DNA of 64,000 nucleotides from Carnegiea gigantea (lineage: Eukaryota > Streptophyta > Magnoliopsida > Caryophyllales > Cactaceae): assembly GCA_029747015.1 (NCBI GenBank), contig JAKOGI010000367.1, positions 565,001 to 629,000 on the forward strand, written 5' to 3'. How positions within the stretch are numbered: the stretch's first letter is position 1; every line of letters starts with the position of its first letter. The notes below the pieces were generated by a model, which ran no database searches, was not told the DNA's origin, and saw only the letters and a program-made list of their open reading frames with translations. The translations under genes and the position numbers were made by a program. This document shows, one piece after another, positions 37,870 through 49,100 of this stretch.

Positions 37870-39260
37870 ACAAAATCAAGTAAAAGTCGGGTCAAGCTAA
37901 CTTGGTGATCGATGCATTAAGTCAGAAGGAAGAACTTGCTAATATAATCCATCATCAAACTAATCAAAGGGACAACATTAAGCAAGGACTCCAACATACC
38001 CACCCAAGTGACACAAATAATCATCAACCTTATAAGAGGGAAAGACTAGGAGATTCTAGGTCGAATTGTCTTGGTGCTCATAAAAGGCAAGCTCATCTAT
38101 GTACCTTCGTATAGCAACCTTCGGAGGGGGTAATGAAGCAATGTCGTAATAACAAGTGGGTGGGACATGCAACATACACCACCCATTAGCACTTGTGAGC
38201 AACTATTATTATTTTGTTCACCTGAAGGACAATGTAAAGGCCTATGCAAGGACTTGCATTTGTTCTAGTAAAACATGTTCAAACAATGAGCATCCATGAG
38301 ATTCTTAAAGCCTTTCCCATTCCCGAAGAACCATAGGGGAGGGTGTATAGGCTTACCCTTGAATGAAGGATATAATTGGATCCTTGTGGTGGTGGATCAA
38401 ATTCTAAATATATCACCTTCATTTCCATACCCAAGAAATGTTCGACCAAGCAATCCGCTTGTTTATGCTTCTAGCATGAGCTAAAGTATTTACGCCTACT
38501 TGCCTCGGTCTATAGTGAGTGATCTAGACACATCATTTATATGTCATTTTTGGACAACGTTGTTTAAATTCATAGGATTTAAGCTTAACTTCTCCACGGG
38601 TTTCCATCCTCACAATGATAGACAAACTAAGAGGTTGAGGGTCCTTCTAGAGCTATACTTAAGGCACTATGTGAGTTCCAATCAACGCAGTTTAATGATG
38701 TTGCTTAATGCTACTAGATTCTTATGCAATTTACAAAAGAGTAGGTCCACAATTAGTGTCCTTTCAAAATCATCATGGGCCAACAACCCTTGAGGGTACA
38801 ATTCCACAGGCTATAACGACCTGATTGCTTTTCTACAAATTATTAGGGATTGGAATGGTCAAGCCAACACGGCGTGGGCCTACTTCTACAAAGCCTCCAA
38901 GAAAAAGAAGTAGGTAGATAAAAATAGGAGTCTAAGGGAGCTTCAAGTATGACCCTCATGCTCCTCAAGATGTACAACCATGCATGACCTAGTCAAGTGG
39001 TCAACATGGAGGTCTCATGTAGAGACATGAATGACCCCTCCCCATCCCTAGAAAAGTAGGGTTGCAAGCTTACAAGGTAGAGTTACCTCCAAAGATCAAA
39101 TATCATCATGTCTTTCATGTAAGCTTACTCAAGCCTTACCAACAACAACAACAACAACAACAACTCCTCCTCCTAATATGAGTCTCACTTTTACAGAATC
39201 TGAGGATCTAGATGTAGGCAACGATACCATACCTCCATAGACATCTCTGCTCGCAGAGAG
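37870..39260 (+). pseudogene. Ty3/gypsy pol relic (RNase H end, integrase, C-terminal domain)
   Basis: The end of RNase H reads SGQANLVIDALSQKEELANI (37877 on). Integrase parts follow: KKWVGHA-like and EGYNWILVVVDQ segments, LPRSIVSDLDTSFICHFWTT (38497 on, with the second Asp of the DDE set), and FSTGFHPHNDRQTKRLR, where the catalytic Glu position reads Lys. Then comes LLELYLRHYVSSNQ and, near 39060-39130, KVGLQAYKVELPPKI with HHVFHVSLLKPY. Stops and frameshifts are frequent. Gag, protease and RT are absent, so it is a fragment. A CAA/ACA-rich microsatellite (about 39140-39165) encodes a glutamine run at its end. Confidence 0.82.
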
Positions 39261-39440
39261 ACCAATTAATGGCCATAAACATCTAGCACAAATTAGAATG
39301 CAACACATTCTCTCAAATACGTTTGTCTCGACATTCTTCTAGTTTCCTCTTACTAGCTTGCGTGGCATCTTAAGTCTAAGTCGAACACATGGCAGAAGTT
39401 ACTAGAAAACTTAGAAGGGAATTTGCTAGCACCAATAAAG

Positions 39441-39698
39441 AGTAAGTTTGAATGAAAATCATGGGCAGTTGCCTAGCATAGGAGGATTATGGGATTGGAA
39501 TGAAGCTTGAGAGGACATATAAGTCAGTCAACTTATGACGGATGACAAGGACATATGCTTCAAGTGGGGAGTAAGTTTGAATAAAAATCATGGACAATTG
39601 GCTAGCAGAAGAGGATTATGGGATTGGAACAAAGGTTGAGATGACATGTAAGTCAGTAAACTTATGGCGGATGATAAGGGCATGTACTTCTAAGTGGG
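39441..39698. repeat. Tandem duplication, period 129 bp, near Ty3 polypurine tracts
   Basis: AGTAAGTTTGAATGAAAATC (39441) recurs at 39570, and the rest of the unit also matches, including GAGGATTATGGGATTGGAA and GACATRTAAGTCAGT. Each unit ends in a purine tract (CAAGTGGGGAG, TAAGTGGGGGTGA) like a Ty3 polypurine tract. The 3' LTR of the relic upstream may therefore begin near 39702. Confidence 0.8.
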
Positions 39699-40968
39699 GG
39701 TGAATCCAATATCACAAGGTACTGGTAAAGAGAATTTGATGGGTTTGATATGACTACTTACATCACTAACAGTGCACTTTTCTTTTCGAGAGTTTTTAGT
39801 TAAGAACTCTACAATTAAATATGCTTGTTATGGATCACTGTCACAATGGTGGCATCTCAGAATGTTTTGAAAAGTTGAGTGACAGTGAGGACAAGGCATG
39901 CTTGAAATGCTTGTAATGATTTATGGGCCAATTATCGATCCTTAGAACTATTTTACGCAACTAACCTCAATCAACTACTATATTAAGAATTTCATGATAA
40001 ATATCTTGTCCATATCATGTTAAGGATTTGAAAACATATCTTTAAGGGTAACATGAACATAGTTAGACAAAATATGTTACTCAAAATGTTATTCAAAATG
40101 ATTATATCATATGACAAATTGTGAAAGGTCCTTTTTGTTTTCATTTTGTTAGGGTGTAGTAGGGATCATTGTGATAAGATGAGCTTAAATCTAAAATTTT
40201 CTAAAATTTCCAACATGTCAGCTAAGCTCCTCCCCCCCCCCCCCCTCTCTCGACAGTATTGTTTGACTTGAAGGATACTCATTAACTTTGTAATTCGGAG
40301 TCCTCATAACAAACGAATTATTCACATATCATTCACTATGAGTCTTTACCTAGTTCTTTCCTCTTCTGGGTACATGTCCACAAATTGAGGCACATATACA
40401 GATTAATAAACAATGGTTATGATTCCTAATTTCAAAGTATTTTACTAAAAAGATGTTTTCTGTAAATTTTCATTTTAAAGAACAAAACGTAAGTCAACAA
40501 AACGATCTTATCATGGCGATTAAAGAGAACAAATGTATAGTATTGTGTTTGGGTTTTTTAATTTTGTGGGTGGACTTTTTTCAATATTTTCGCCATTCTA
40601 TTTAAGCCATGTGACATTATGAAATACCCCATCTCTAGCATGAATGGTCAAATTTGAGCATTAATTTTTGAGCAGATTGACGGTTTGATTTAGGTTTATC
40701 ACATCATTTTTTTAGGAAAAGAATTAACTAATAGCGCCCATATAAAATTGCACAAAAGAACAAGGGCACTTCACTAACCATGCTTTTGGAACCAGCACAC
40801 ATGTCCTATGCTTGGAGCTCCACATATACAAAAAGCATGTTGCAAATATTACATTAGATCATGGCCTTACACACATGCATTCATTATTCCTTAGCTTGAG
40901 AAGCCATATTTAAGTAATATAATTACAAACAACTTCTTCATCTATCTACAACGCAAAATCTGTATTTT
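39699..40968. other. No gene seen; possible LTR remnant, then the LIR1 3' region
   Basis: The first part may be the 3' LTR of the Ty3 relic. It contains a C13 run (about 40231-40246) and a TATTTAAG box near 40600. The last 200-300 bases are expected to hold the LIR1 3' untranslated region and terminator. Confidence 0.4.
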
Positions 40969-41977
40969 TTATAATGGACCCTCACACAAATCACCTCCAA
41001 GATCATCACATGCCTCTGCTCTTAGCACACTGCATTGTAAGAGCATATAATTAGTTAGAATGGAGGATCTACATGCTAAATTTGCCATTTAAATTGTGTA
41101 ACACCTATTTGTTAAAACAGAATCATGGGATTATTTTCTATGTCGAAGAGGGTATGATTGGTAATGAGGACAAGATGATCCTATCTAAGTCGCAGTTAAA
41201 CTGATCGGTATATGGTCATTTTCCCTTTATTTCTGGTCCAATACAATATTTGTAGATGTTCGGGCTTGTGTTCTTACCTGCTTGGCTCACTGCTGTAGTC
41301 AAAGTACTCCCTTTCAGGCTCTGAGACAGTTGTCTTCTTGATGTTGCCTCCTTCTGGCTTGTTAAGTTTGGTTTCGGGACCCATATTTGCATCACAGGCA
41401 TCCCCTCCTATTGTCTCACATGCTTCTGCAGGGAACACCCTTATGAAGTGCCAAAACTGGCCTTTAGTTTTAGGATCAGTAATTTCCAGTAGTTTGCCCA
41501 ATTGAGGGCCTTTTTGCATTCATGTCAGTAGGGTTATCAACTTTCACAGTAACTGACCCGATTTTGACCTTAAATCTTATTTTCAATTTAGTACAAAGAG
41601 ATTGCCATTGAGCGTTGCAAATTTGAATTATACCCATTCAGCTAATGAGGAATTGATCCTGTGTGAACCCAATCCTAGCTCGAACAACACATGTCAAACT
41701 TCGAATTATAACAAAATAAAATATCTATTGTCTGGTTTCATTATCCTTTTTTTTTTCTTGTTATCCTTTTATCATTCTCATTATCTTGAAATAAGATAGG
41801 AAATGGAACTTACGAGAATGGGGAGTTGTAGTTGACTGAAAGTGGTTCGAAACCACCGGAAGCAGCCTTGATGGGTGAACCGCGAGTAGTTGTTGGTTTC
41901 GGAGCGGTTAAGGTTGGGGATGCCTTAATGGCAAATTTTGAAGGGAAAGATGGTTGTAAGCAAGAAGCAGCTTGCAT
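40969..41977 (-). CDS. LIR1, light-regulated chloroplast protein (three exons, 128 aa)
   Basis: The exons are 41977-41814, 41439-41278 and 41029-40969, with GT-AG introns and agreeing phases (164 + 162 + 61 bp). Exon 1 is a Ser/Ala/Pro/Lys-rich plastid targeting region starting MQAASCLQPSFPSKFAIK. Exon 2 begins with the first LIR1 repeat, SVFPAEACETIGGDAC (about residues 55-70). Exon 3 holds the second, VLRAEACDDLGGDLC, followed by EGPL and stop. The twin V-x-P-x-E-A-C/GG-x-x-C repeat and the total length are typical of LIR1, a light- and clock-controlled thylakoid protein that helps dock ferredoxin-NADP reductase onto TROL/TIC62. The second repeat has VLR in place of the usual VFP, and the C terminus is short. 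The exon 2 acceptor (CATAAG|G) was chosen because it restores the repeat and the phase. No inactivating change is visible. Confidence 0.9.
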
Positions 41978-43137
41978 TTTGACGGGTTTTGTTGGGCTTC
42001 TTTTGTCGCTTGGGTCCTGATTTGAGCACTAAACAGGGCCATTGATCAATTTATATTGTCAAGAGGATACCTATAAGGTTTGGACAAGAGTTAAGGTAGG
42101 GAAGATGTTCACTTGGCAGGCCTTTAATGGGGGGTATTTTCAGTAGTAATCACCATCTCACCAATCAAATTCAGACCTTTGTGCCCGTCTTAAAATATCT
42201 TGCATGCTGTCCCGTCATTCTGGGGTGCTAAAGGTCAAGGAATGTTAGTTCCAGTAGGTTCTTAGCTGGATCCTCAAACAAATTGTCAATAATGCAGAAT
42301 GTGAAGCTTAGAATCAAGTGATAATTCCTCAATTTCTGATATTATATCAGAAGTTCTATTCTTGTCATCTTAATTCCAAACTTCTTACAGCATCCCCTCC
42401 CCCGAGTGTCTGGAAATATGAAGATTGAACGATTACCTAAGGATGTTAAACATGATGTATTGTGCCTCCGGATTCAAATATTATCGTCCCAAAAAATAAT
42501 TCTACCCCACAGCCAAGCCAATAATGTTTAAACATCATGATGATTCGGCATAAAATTCCTGAAATTCAGTACAGAAAATTCAATAGCTTCAAGATTTTCC
42601 TCAACCTGAAATTTTTTAGTCTGATATTTTCCGACAAATTGGAGTGAACAAACCCTCAATAAGGTCTCATACTGACTAGGCAGGGTCAAAGGAGAAATTG
42701 TACTACAGGTGAATCCGAAGTCCCCTCAATATGGTCTAGTATTGACTAGGCAGGATCAAAGGGAAAATTGTAATAGAGGTGGGATCCAAAGTCTGTTATC
42801 AGCTGTTACATGAAGAACTCGTTTCCCTAATTTGTACATACATACATCAGAATTCCATCACTTCATTACAAAACGTAAGTAAACCGGCCAAAAAAACAAA
42901 AGGGCCAGATATGGAGACTGAAAACACATCTCAAAGTTACAAAGAATTAAATCTTAGCTTCCAGCACCTACAAAATGCGTCTCCAAACTCTGCATATCTC
43001 CAGTCAAGTCTGAATTTGCAGGATAAACGCATGCAGCAGAAGCAGCATTCACTTACAGCCAAGGAGAATTTGCACGAGGTTCTGACATCTGAAAGCCCAT
43101 CAAAAGTTGGAAGAATTTACTCGAATCATTCTGCAGA
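41978..43137. other. LIR1 promoter region and 3' flank of the SIA1-like gene
   Basis: On the minus strand AATATAAATT (about 42045-42056), about 70 bases before the LIR1 ATG, is a TATA-box candidate. A CCAAT-like motif (ATTGG on the minus strand) lies near 42160. Two similar 60-base stretches (about 42655-42715 and 42720-42780: CTCAATAAGGTCTCATACTG versus CTCAATATGGTCTAGTATTG) form a local duplication. The stretch 42780-43137 should be the SIA1 3' UTR. Confidence 0.5.
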
Positions 43138-46100
43138 TCAAGCATGTCGGATGCAAACAAGATCATCCAACTTGTTGCCATCCATCTTATACAGTGAAAC
43201 ACCCTCCATTTGCTTGTAGTATTCTTGTGCTTCCTTCCTCAACCTCTCGAAAGGCATTAGTTCCCATTTGCTGTAGTTTGAGTTCTTTCGGGTTTCACCC
43301 ATGTCTAAAGAACCAGAAATAGGCCCATTATAGTCAGCGCCTTTCTCGCCCCAGAACTTGCAATTTCTGAACTGTCCAACATCCCCACCACGGCCAGACT
43401 CACCCTGCTTCAAGCGCACGGCAGCAGCATGAGCTCTCTTGATTGATTCTCGGCTTGGTATGTTTGACCAGTCTTCTTTCCTCTGAGCTCTCATTGGAGA
43501 ATGTATCCTGATCACCTGAACCAAATAATGTCGGAACCATTTACCCAGATTAGGCACCCAGGACAACGGAAAGCTACAAGTGAACACGAAAGACCAGATT
43601 TTGGTCGCTCAGCTGGCCGTTATACGATGGAGTTCAGGTTGGCTTACTTCAGCTTCAGATTATATCTGTTATTGTCATTTTGTACGATAGGCTTGTCAAG
43701 ACAAGTGGTCAATATTGATTTACAGATTTCAGGAATGTCCAATTTGGGAAGGTTCTAACATATACTCCCGCGAACTTACCTTGCATAAATTTATTCAACT
43801 TAAATTATTTCCATACCCTCCCCCCCAATTTCACAAACTAATTGTCGAACCCAAAAAATCCAAAAATGCCCTTGAAATATTCATAAATTTTAAAATATAA
43901 ATAATTACGGCATGAAATGAAAAATCATATAAAATAAGAGCATCGTAAGGGGGAAAAAAGATTAGGAAAGTACGCAAAATAAATTATGTGAAAAGTCATA
44001 TTTTTCTTAATGTTGACACTGTTTTCTATCAAAAAAAGTCCCAAATTTTAATTTTAATTTATTTTCCTCTTTTTTTTTTTTTACTTTGTACTTATTTTAA
44101 ACATATGAGGAAAAACACTAGGAAAGCAAGAAAAATAAATTAATATGAAAATAATATATTTTTCTTAATCTTAATAAATTAGCCGTCAAAAAGGTCCGGA
44201 ATTTTAATTTTAATTTATCTTCTTAAATTTTTTTTACTTTGTACTCACTTCAATGTTCTTCATTTCATCCCTTAATTATTTATAATTTTAAATTTACAGA
44301 GATCTAAGGCATTTTCGAAATTTCCAGGTCTAAAGTTATTTTGTAAAAAGTTGGAGGGACCTATAGTTTATGCAAATAGTTCAGGATATAACAAATTTAC
44401 GCACAATAGTCCAAGGGGTCATATGTAAAGACCTCCCAATTTGGGTCAGGTAGGTTTCCTTATGTCAGGTCTCCTCCAAGTCATGATTTTGGTTTTTTGG
44501 GTTAGAATTTAGATAATTCGGCATGGATCAGTTATACAAGTACAGACCACATTTCTTCATTCACCATAGCAGTATAGCCCCCATCCCCAGAAAAAAAAGG
44601 GGGGGGGAGGAACAAAGTATAAAAAAGAATATTAAATTTAATACCCCGAGGCACTCTAACAGCTGATAGTATGCCCTTCCTTGAAGTGGGTTGTGTCCCT
44701 TCCTTGGTTCTGAGAAGTATCTAGTCCTACAGGAACACACAGAAAATCATGAAGACTCCAGTGACACAACGGCAGTGGAACTGTTGCAGTGGAAGATAAA
44801 AGACAGAAAATGTGAAAACGGAGGAGGTAAACAAATGAAACCATGGCTGCCCAAGAGTACAGTCAGCAATGTGGTGCAAACTGCAATAAATATCTAAACA
44901 GGTCAACCTGATATTAATATTTTGAAATACCAATTATGTCAAGGCAGTGAAAATATAATTGTTTGCCCTGGATCCCACATAGAATATCCAAGTCAAGAGT
45001 TAATTGTAGAAGGGGAAAAGCTAGATCCCTCTTTCATTAAGGAAACCCTAATCAACTTTAGGAAACAGGATTATTTGATGCAGAATAACAAACTGTGGAG
45101 CCAGATTGATACACATCAGGGAAGGGAGGAGAGGATTAGAGAAGTGCAAAGTAGGAAGAACAAGAATTAGGAAGAAGCTTAGGCAATTTTGGTGCATCTC
45201 CAAAAAGATAACCTTACGTATCATGAAAATAAGACAAAGCTTCCTGTTAATCCATACAGGCCAAACAATTTCATTGTCCCTCATTCCAGCATGACCATGA
45301 AATTTGTTCAACTTTTCTGATTGTTTCAGATTAACTACAATGAACCAACGTGTAATTTGTATTTGATTTATGATGGACAAAAGATTGTCCATCTTGTTCA
45401 ATTCAATGCAAAATTAGTTCAGAATCTTTAAAAGGCTTATTCAGTTGAAGTAGCAACCTAGTACTAACAATGCACATGCATGCTGATGGCAACAATTAGG
45501 GTTTAGACCTTTGGATTTAAGCTGCATCAATTTAGCATTGACCCCATCAAAATTGAAATAGTCTATGAACACCATTCTAGTTTCCATAAAGTCACACTCA
45601 TACAATTTAACAAGCAGCAGAAATTTCAGGTCTTAGATCCTGACATCAATGATGCAACTCAACCATGAATCCTTTCTCCTTCTGAGGAAAATGCAAGTTT
45701 TGTGATGAGTAATCATGTTTCTTGGGCTTTTCTTATGGCTACTCTTCAAAAAATGGGTTCCCAGTAAACGTAGGAGTTGGATGTATTTTTGTATATCTAC
45801 CGTGCACTATTTGGTGCTGGTTAAAGGTGAAGCAATAGGGTTTTTCTCCAGTTCAAGAGGGTTGCATAAAGGTGACCTGTTATCTCCCACTATCATTTAT
45901 TTTGGTGATGTAGACACTACATCAGTTCGTGAACATAGGCATCAAGGTGGGCATTTTGGAAGGTTTTCAAATTGTTTAACTCTCAGTCGCAGAGTATGTT
46001 GATTTCTCATTTGCTCTTTGCTAACAACACTCTTTTTTGACAAACCTGATGAGACTCATGAGAGTAATTTGGGTTATTTAAGATACATTTTGTTGCTATT

Positions 46101-49100
46101 TGAAGCAACGTCTGGCCTCAAAGGTAACTAAGCCAAAAGTGTCCCCATCAGCATTAGATAGGTTCCCGACCTCGATCATCCAACGCAATTTTTGGGTGGC
46201 CGGATCAAGTATCTTTCATCTTCCGATCTTGGTCTTCCTCTTAGAGCTTCCCATTAGTGCAAATCTCTATGGGAGCCAATTGTTCAAAGACTCCAAAAGA
46301 GGCTAGCCGGGGGGAAATCAAAGCTTTTGTCTAAGGGGGTGACTAACCTTATTGCAGAATATCTACCCGATCTTATTTTCATTTCTTTGGTTACCATTCT
46401 TGCTAGCATTGCGAACGCATTAGAGAAAATCATGAGAGACTTTCCATGGTCTAACAATGAAAGCAGAACGGGTTTTCATTACGTTAGGTGAGATGACGTT
46501 TGCCATCAAAAGCATGAAGGCGGGATCAGTATAAGACCTCTCTGAGCACTGAACGAAGCTCTATTTCGCCTTTGGAGGTTTGCCAAGGAGGAAAGCACTC
46601 TTGGAAAAACATAGTGAAGGCGAAATATGAGGTCGACAAGTTAGATGCAGCAAGAAAAGTCCTTATCCTCACAGGGTCGGCTGTTCCCTGTTGGAAATTG
46701 ATTATTAGGCCTTGTTTGGTGAGAAAAGTGGAATGGAATTGATGTAATCCTTAGAGAATCACAAGAATTAGGTGAAGAACACTTATGAAAACAAGAGAAG
46801 GGATGTGTGTTTCTCAAGTTTAGGTTAAGTGTTTAGGTTTGTTTGTGATGGAATTAAGTTAACTGATTAGGAATCCACCTAATCCTTAACTTAGGGTCCT
46901 TAACTTTGACTAGGAATCCACCTAATCAAATATTAAGATTTCCAAGATCACCACCTTAAGTGACCAACTTAAGGATAAGCAAGGAAGGGATGATAAGACT
47001 TCAAGTCTTAAGCTTAACACAAGTTTTTGTATTCAAAGTTGAGTCTTCTCAAAAAGAAGGCTACAAGGCCATTAAATAGGCAAGGATGGCCGGTCATAAG
47101 AGGTTTCCTCCCTAGGAGGGTAACCTTCTATGCTAAGTAAAATAGCTTACATCCGGTTCTAATATAATCCTAAATAACCGGTGTAATACCTTGACAAACA
47201 ACTGAATACTAACTTTGCTAGTAATTAATCAAGAATACAAGCTTTCCTTTTGCTGAAGGAAGTCCATTTCGGCGCCCACCATAGGGAGAAGGGAAAAATC
47301 TGAAGTTAACATGTGTCCTTGAAGTGGTCAAATCCAATTTTACCTTGTGTTCTTCTCCCATTGGTTCACATGCTTCACATTCATTGGACCACCATGGAGT
47401 ACGTGTGTAGGCTTATGACTGGACCCAAGATGTTGTTTTGAGGCTAAGCAAACCCTCTTTGCTAGGTAAAACCAGCCGGCTAAGCAAGGGATATGATTGG
47501 ACCAAAATAAAGGTCCATTCGTACAGCGACACTCAGCTGCTTGTCGTGGTCCAATTAGGGCGATTTTTACCTTGTTAGAAAGCTGCTGAAGACTAGTTTA
47601 ATCTCCAATTTGAATCATCTCATTTGGACTTCTGTAACTCCCGTGATTAGCAAAACATTGAAGGTATATCACTGCAGGACAAAATCTGGATAGCCCGTGA
47701 AGATGCTTGAATTTTGTGGACCAAATGAACTCCAATTAACTTGAAACCACTTGGAATTGAAACCTGAAATCTAGCTCTTGAAGGCCAGCAAAAAAAATTG
47801 GACTTTTAAAACATATTTAAGCCTCCATAATTAAGTAAACAAAACCGGGCTTAACATCGGATGATATCCCGGGTAAAGCAAAATGATCTTGCCTTGCCAA
47901 ATGACTTTGGATCAAAGATTGGACTGATTTTCTGGGATCATTTGGGACCTCATGGACTAGATGATTAATCGTGGATGGTCCTCCATCATCCTCCCCTTGT
48001 TGGAAAGATTTGGCCCTCAAATCTGATAGATAGTTGTCTGGTTCATACGGACTGAGATCAGAAACATTGAATGTGGCTGAGACTCCATAATCCCCTGGCA
48101 ACTCGACTTTGTAAGCATTATTATTAATCCTTTCCAAAACTTCAAAGGGACCATCTGCTCGTGGCATCAGTTTATTTTTCCTTTTGGAAGGAAATCTTTC
48201 TTTTCGCAGATGTATCCACACCAAATCACCTGGCTGAAATACTTTCTCTTTCTTATGTCTGTTGGCGTGGGCCATATAGTTGTTGGTGACTTTCTCGATC
48301 CTGGCCTTTACCAACTCATGTAATTTCTGGATTTCTCCCACTCTATCCGCTGCGTCTGCACTTGGCCGTTGGTCTAGTTGTCGTGGTGTAAGATCAAGGG
48401 AGGTCAATGAATCAACTCCATATACAACTTTAAAAGGAGATAGACCAGTAGCCTTGTTGGGCGTTTTGTTGTAGGCGAACTCGGCATGTGGAAGTAATAA
48501 ATTCCAGGCTTTAGCTTGGTGCCTAATCAGGATTCTTAGTAGGGTACCAAGGGTACGATTAGTCACTTCAGTCTGTCCGTCCGTCTGGGGGTGGCAGGTA
48601 GTACTATACTTCAGTTTAGTATCCAACTTCTTCCATAAAGTAACCCAGAAATGACTCAAGAACTTGATATCTCGATCAGAGACTATGGAACGAGGAATCC
48701 CATGCAGTCTCGTAACTTCTCTAAAGTAGAGCTCAGCAATGTGAGTAGCATCATTAGTCTTCATGCAAGGAATGAAATGAGCCATCTTTGAAAATCTGTC
48801 TACGACCACAAAAATAGAATCCTTACCCCTTTGAGTCCGTGGTAAACCAAGTATGAAATCCATACTCACGTCTACCCATGGTTGAGTTGAGATTGGCAGT
48901 GGCGTGTATAATCCTTGGGGTAACAAATGGCTCTTAGCAATTTGACATGTCCCGCACCTTTTAATAATATCCTGGACGTCCTTATTCATCCCTGGCCAGT
49001 AATAATGTTCCCTAAGCATGGTTAGGGTCTTGTCTTCTCCAAAATGACCAGCTAACGAACCACCATGGACTTCCCGGATCAACAACTCACGTGTGCTGCA

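Noticed and set aside
42779..43322. Plus-strand open frames of 146 and 71 codons
   Set aside because: They are antisense to the last SIA1 exon and its 3' UTR, with no domain content.
43138..43587. Independent 149-codon gene
   Set aside because: It is the final exon of the SIA1-like gene: it has a proper acceptor at 43516-43518 and continues the sialyltransferase-like sequence of exon 10. The N-terminal part of the open frame beyond 43515 is intron.
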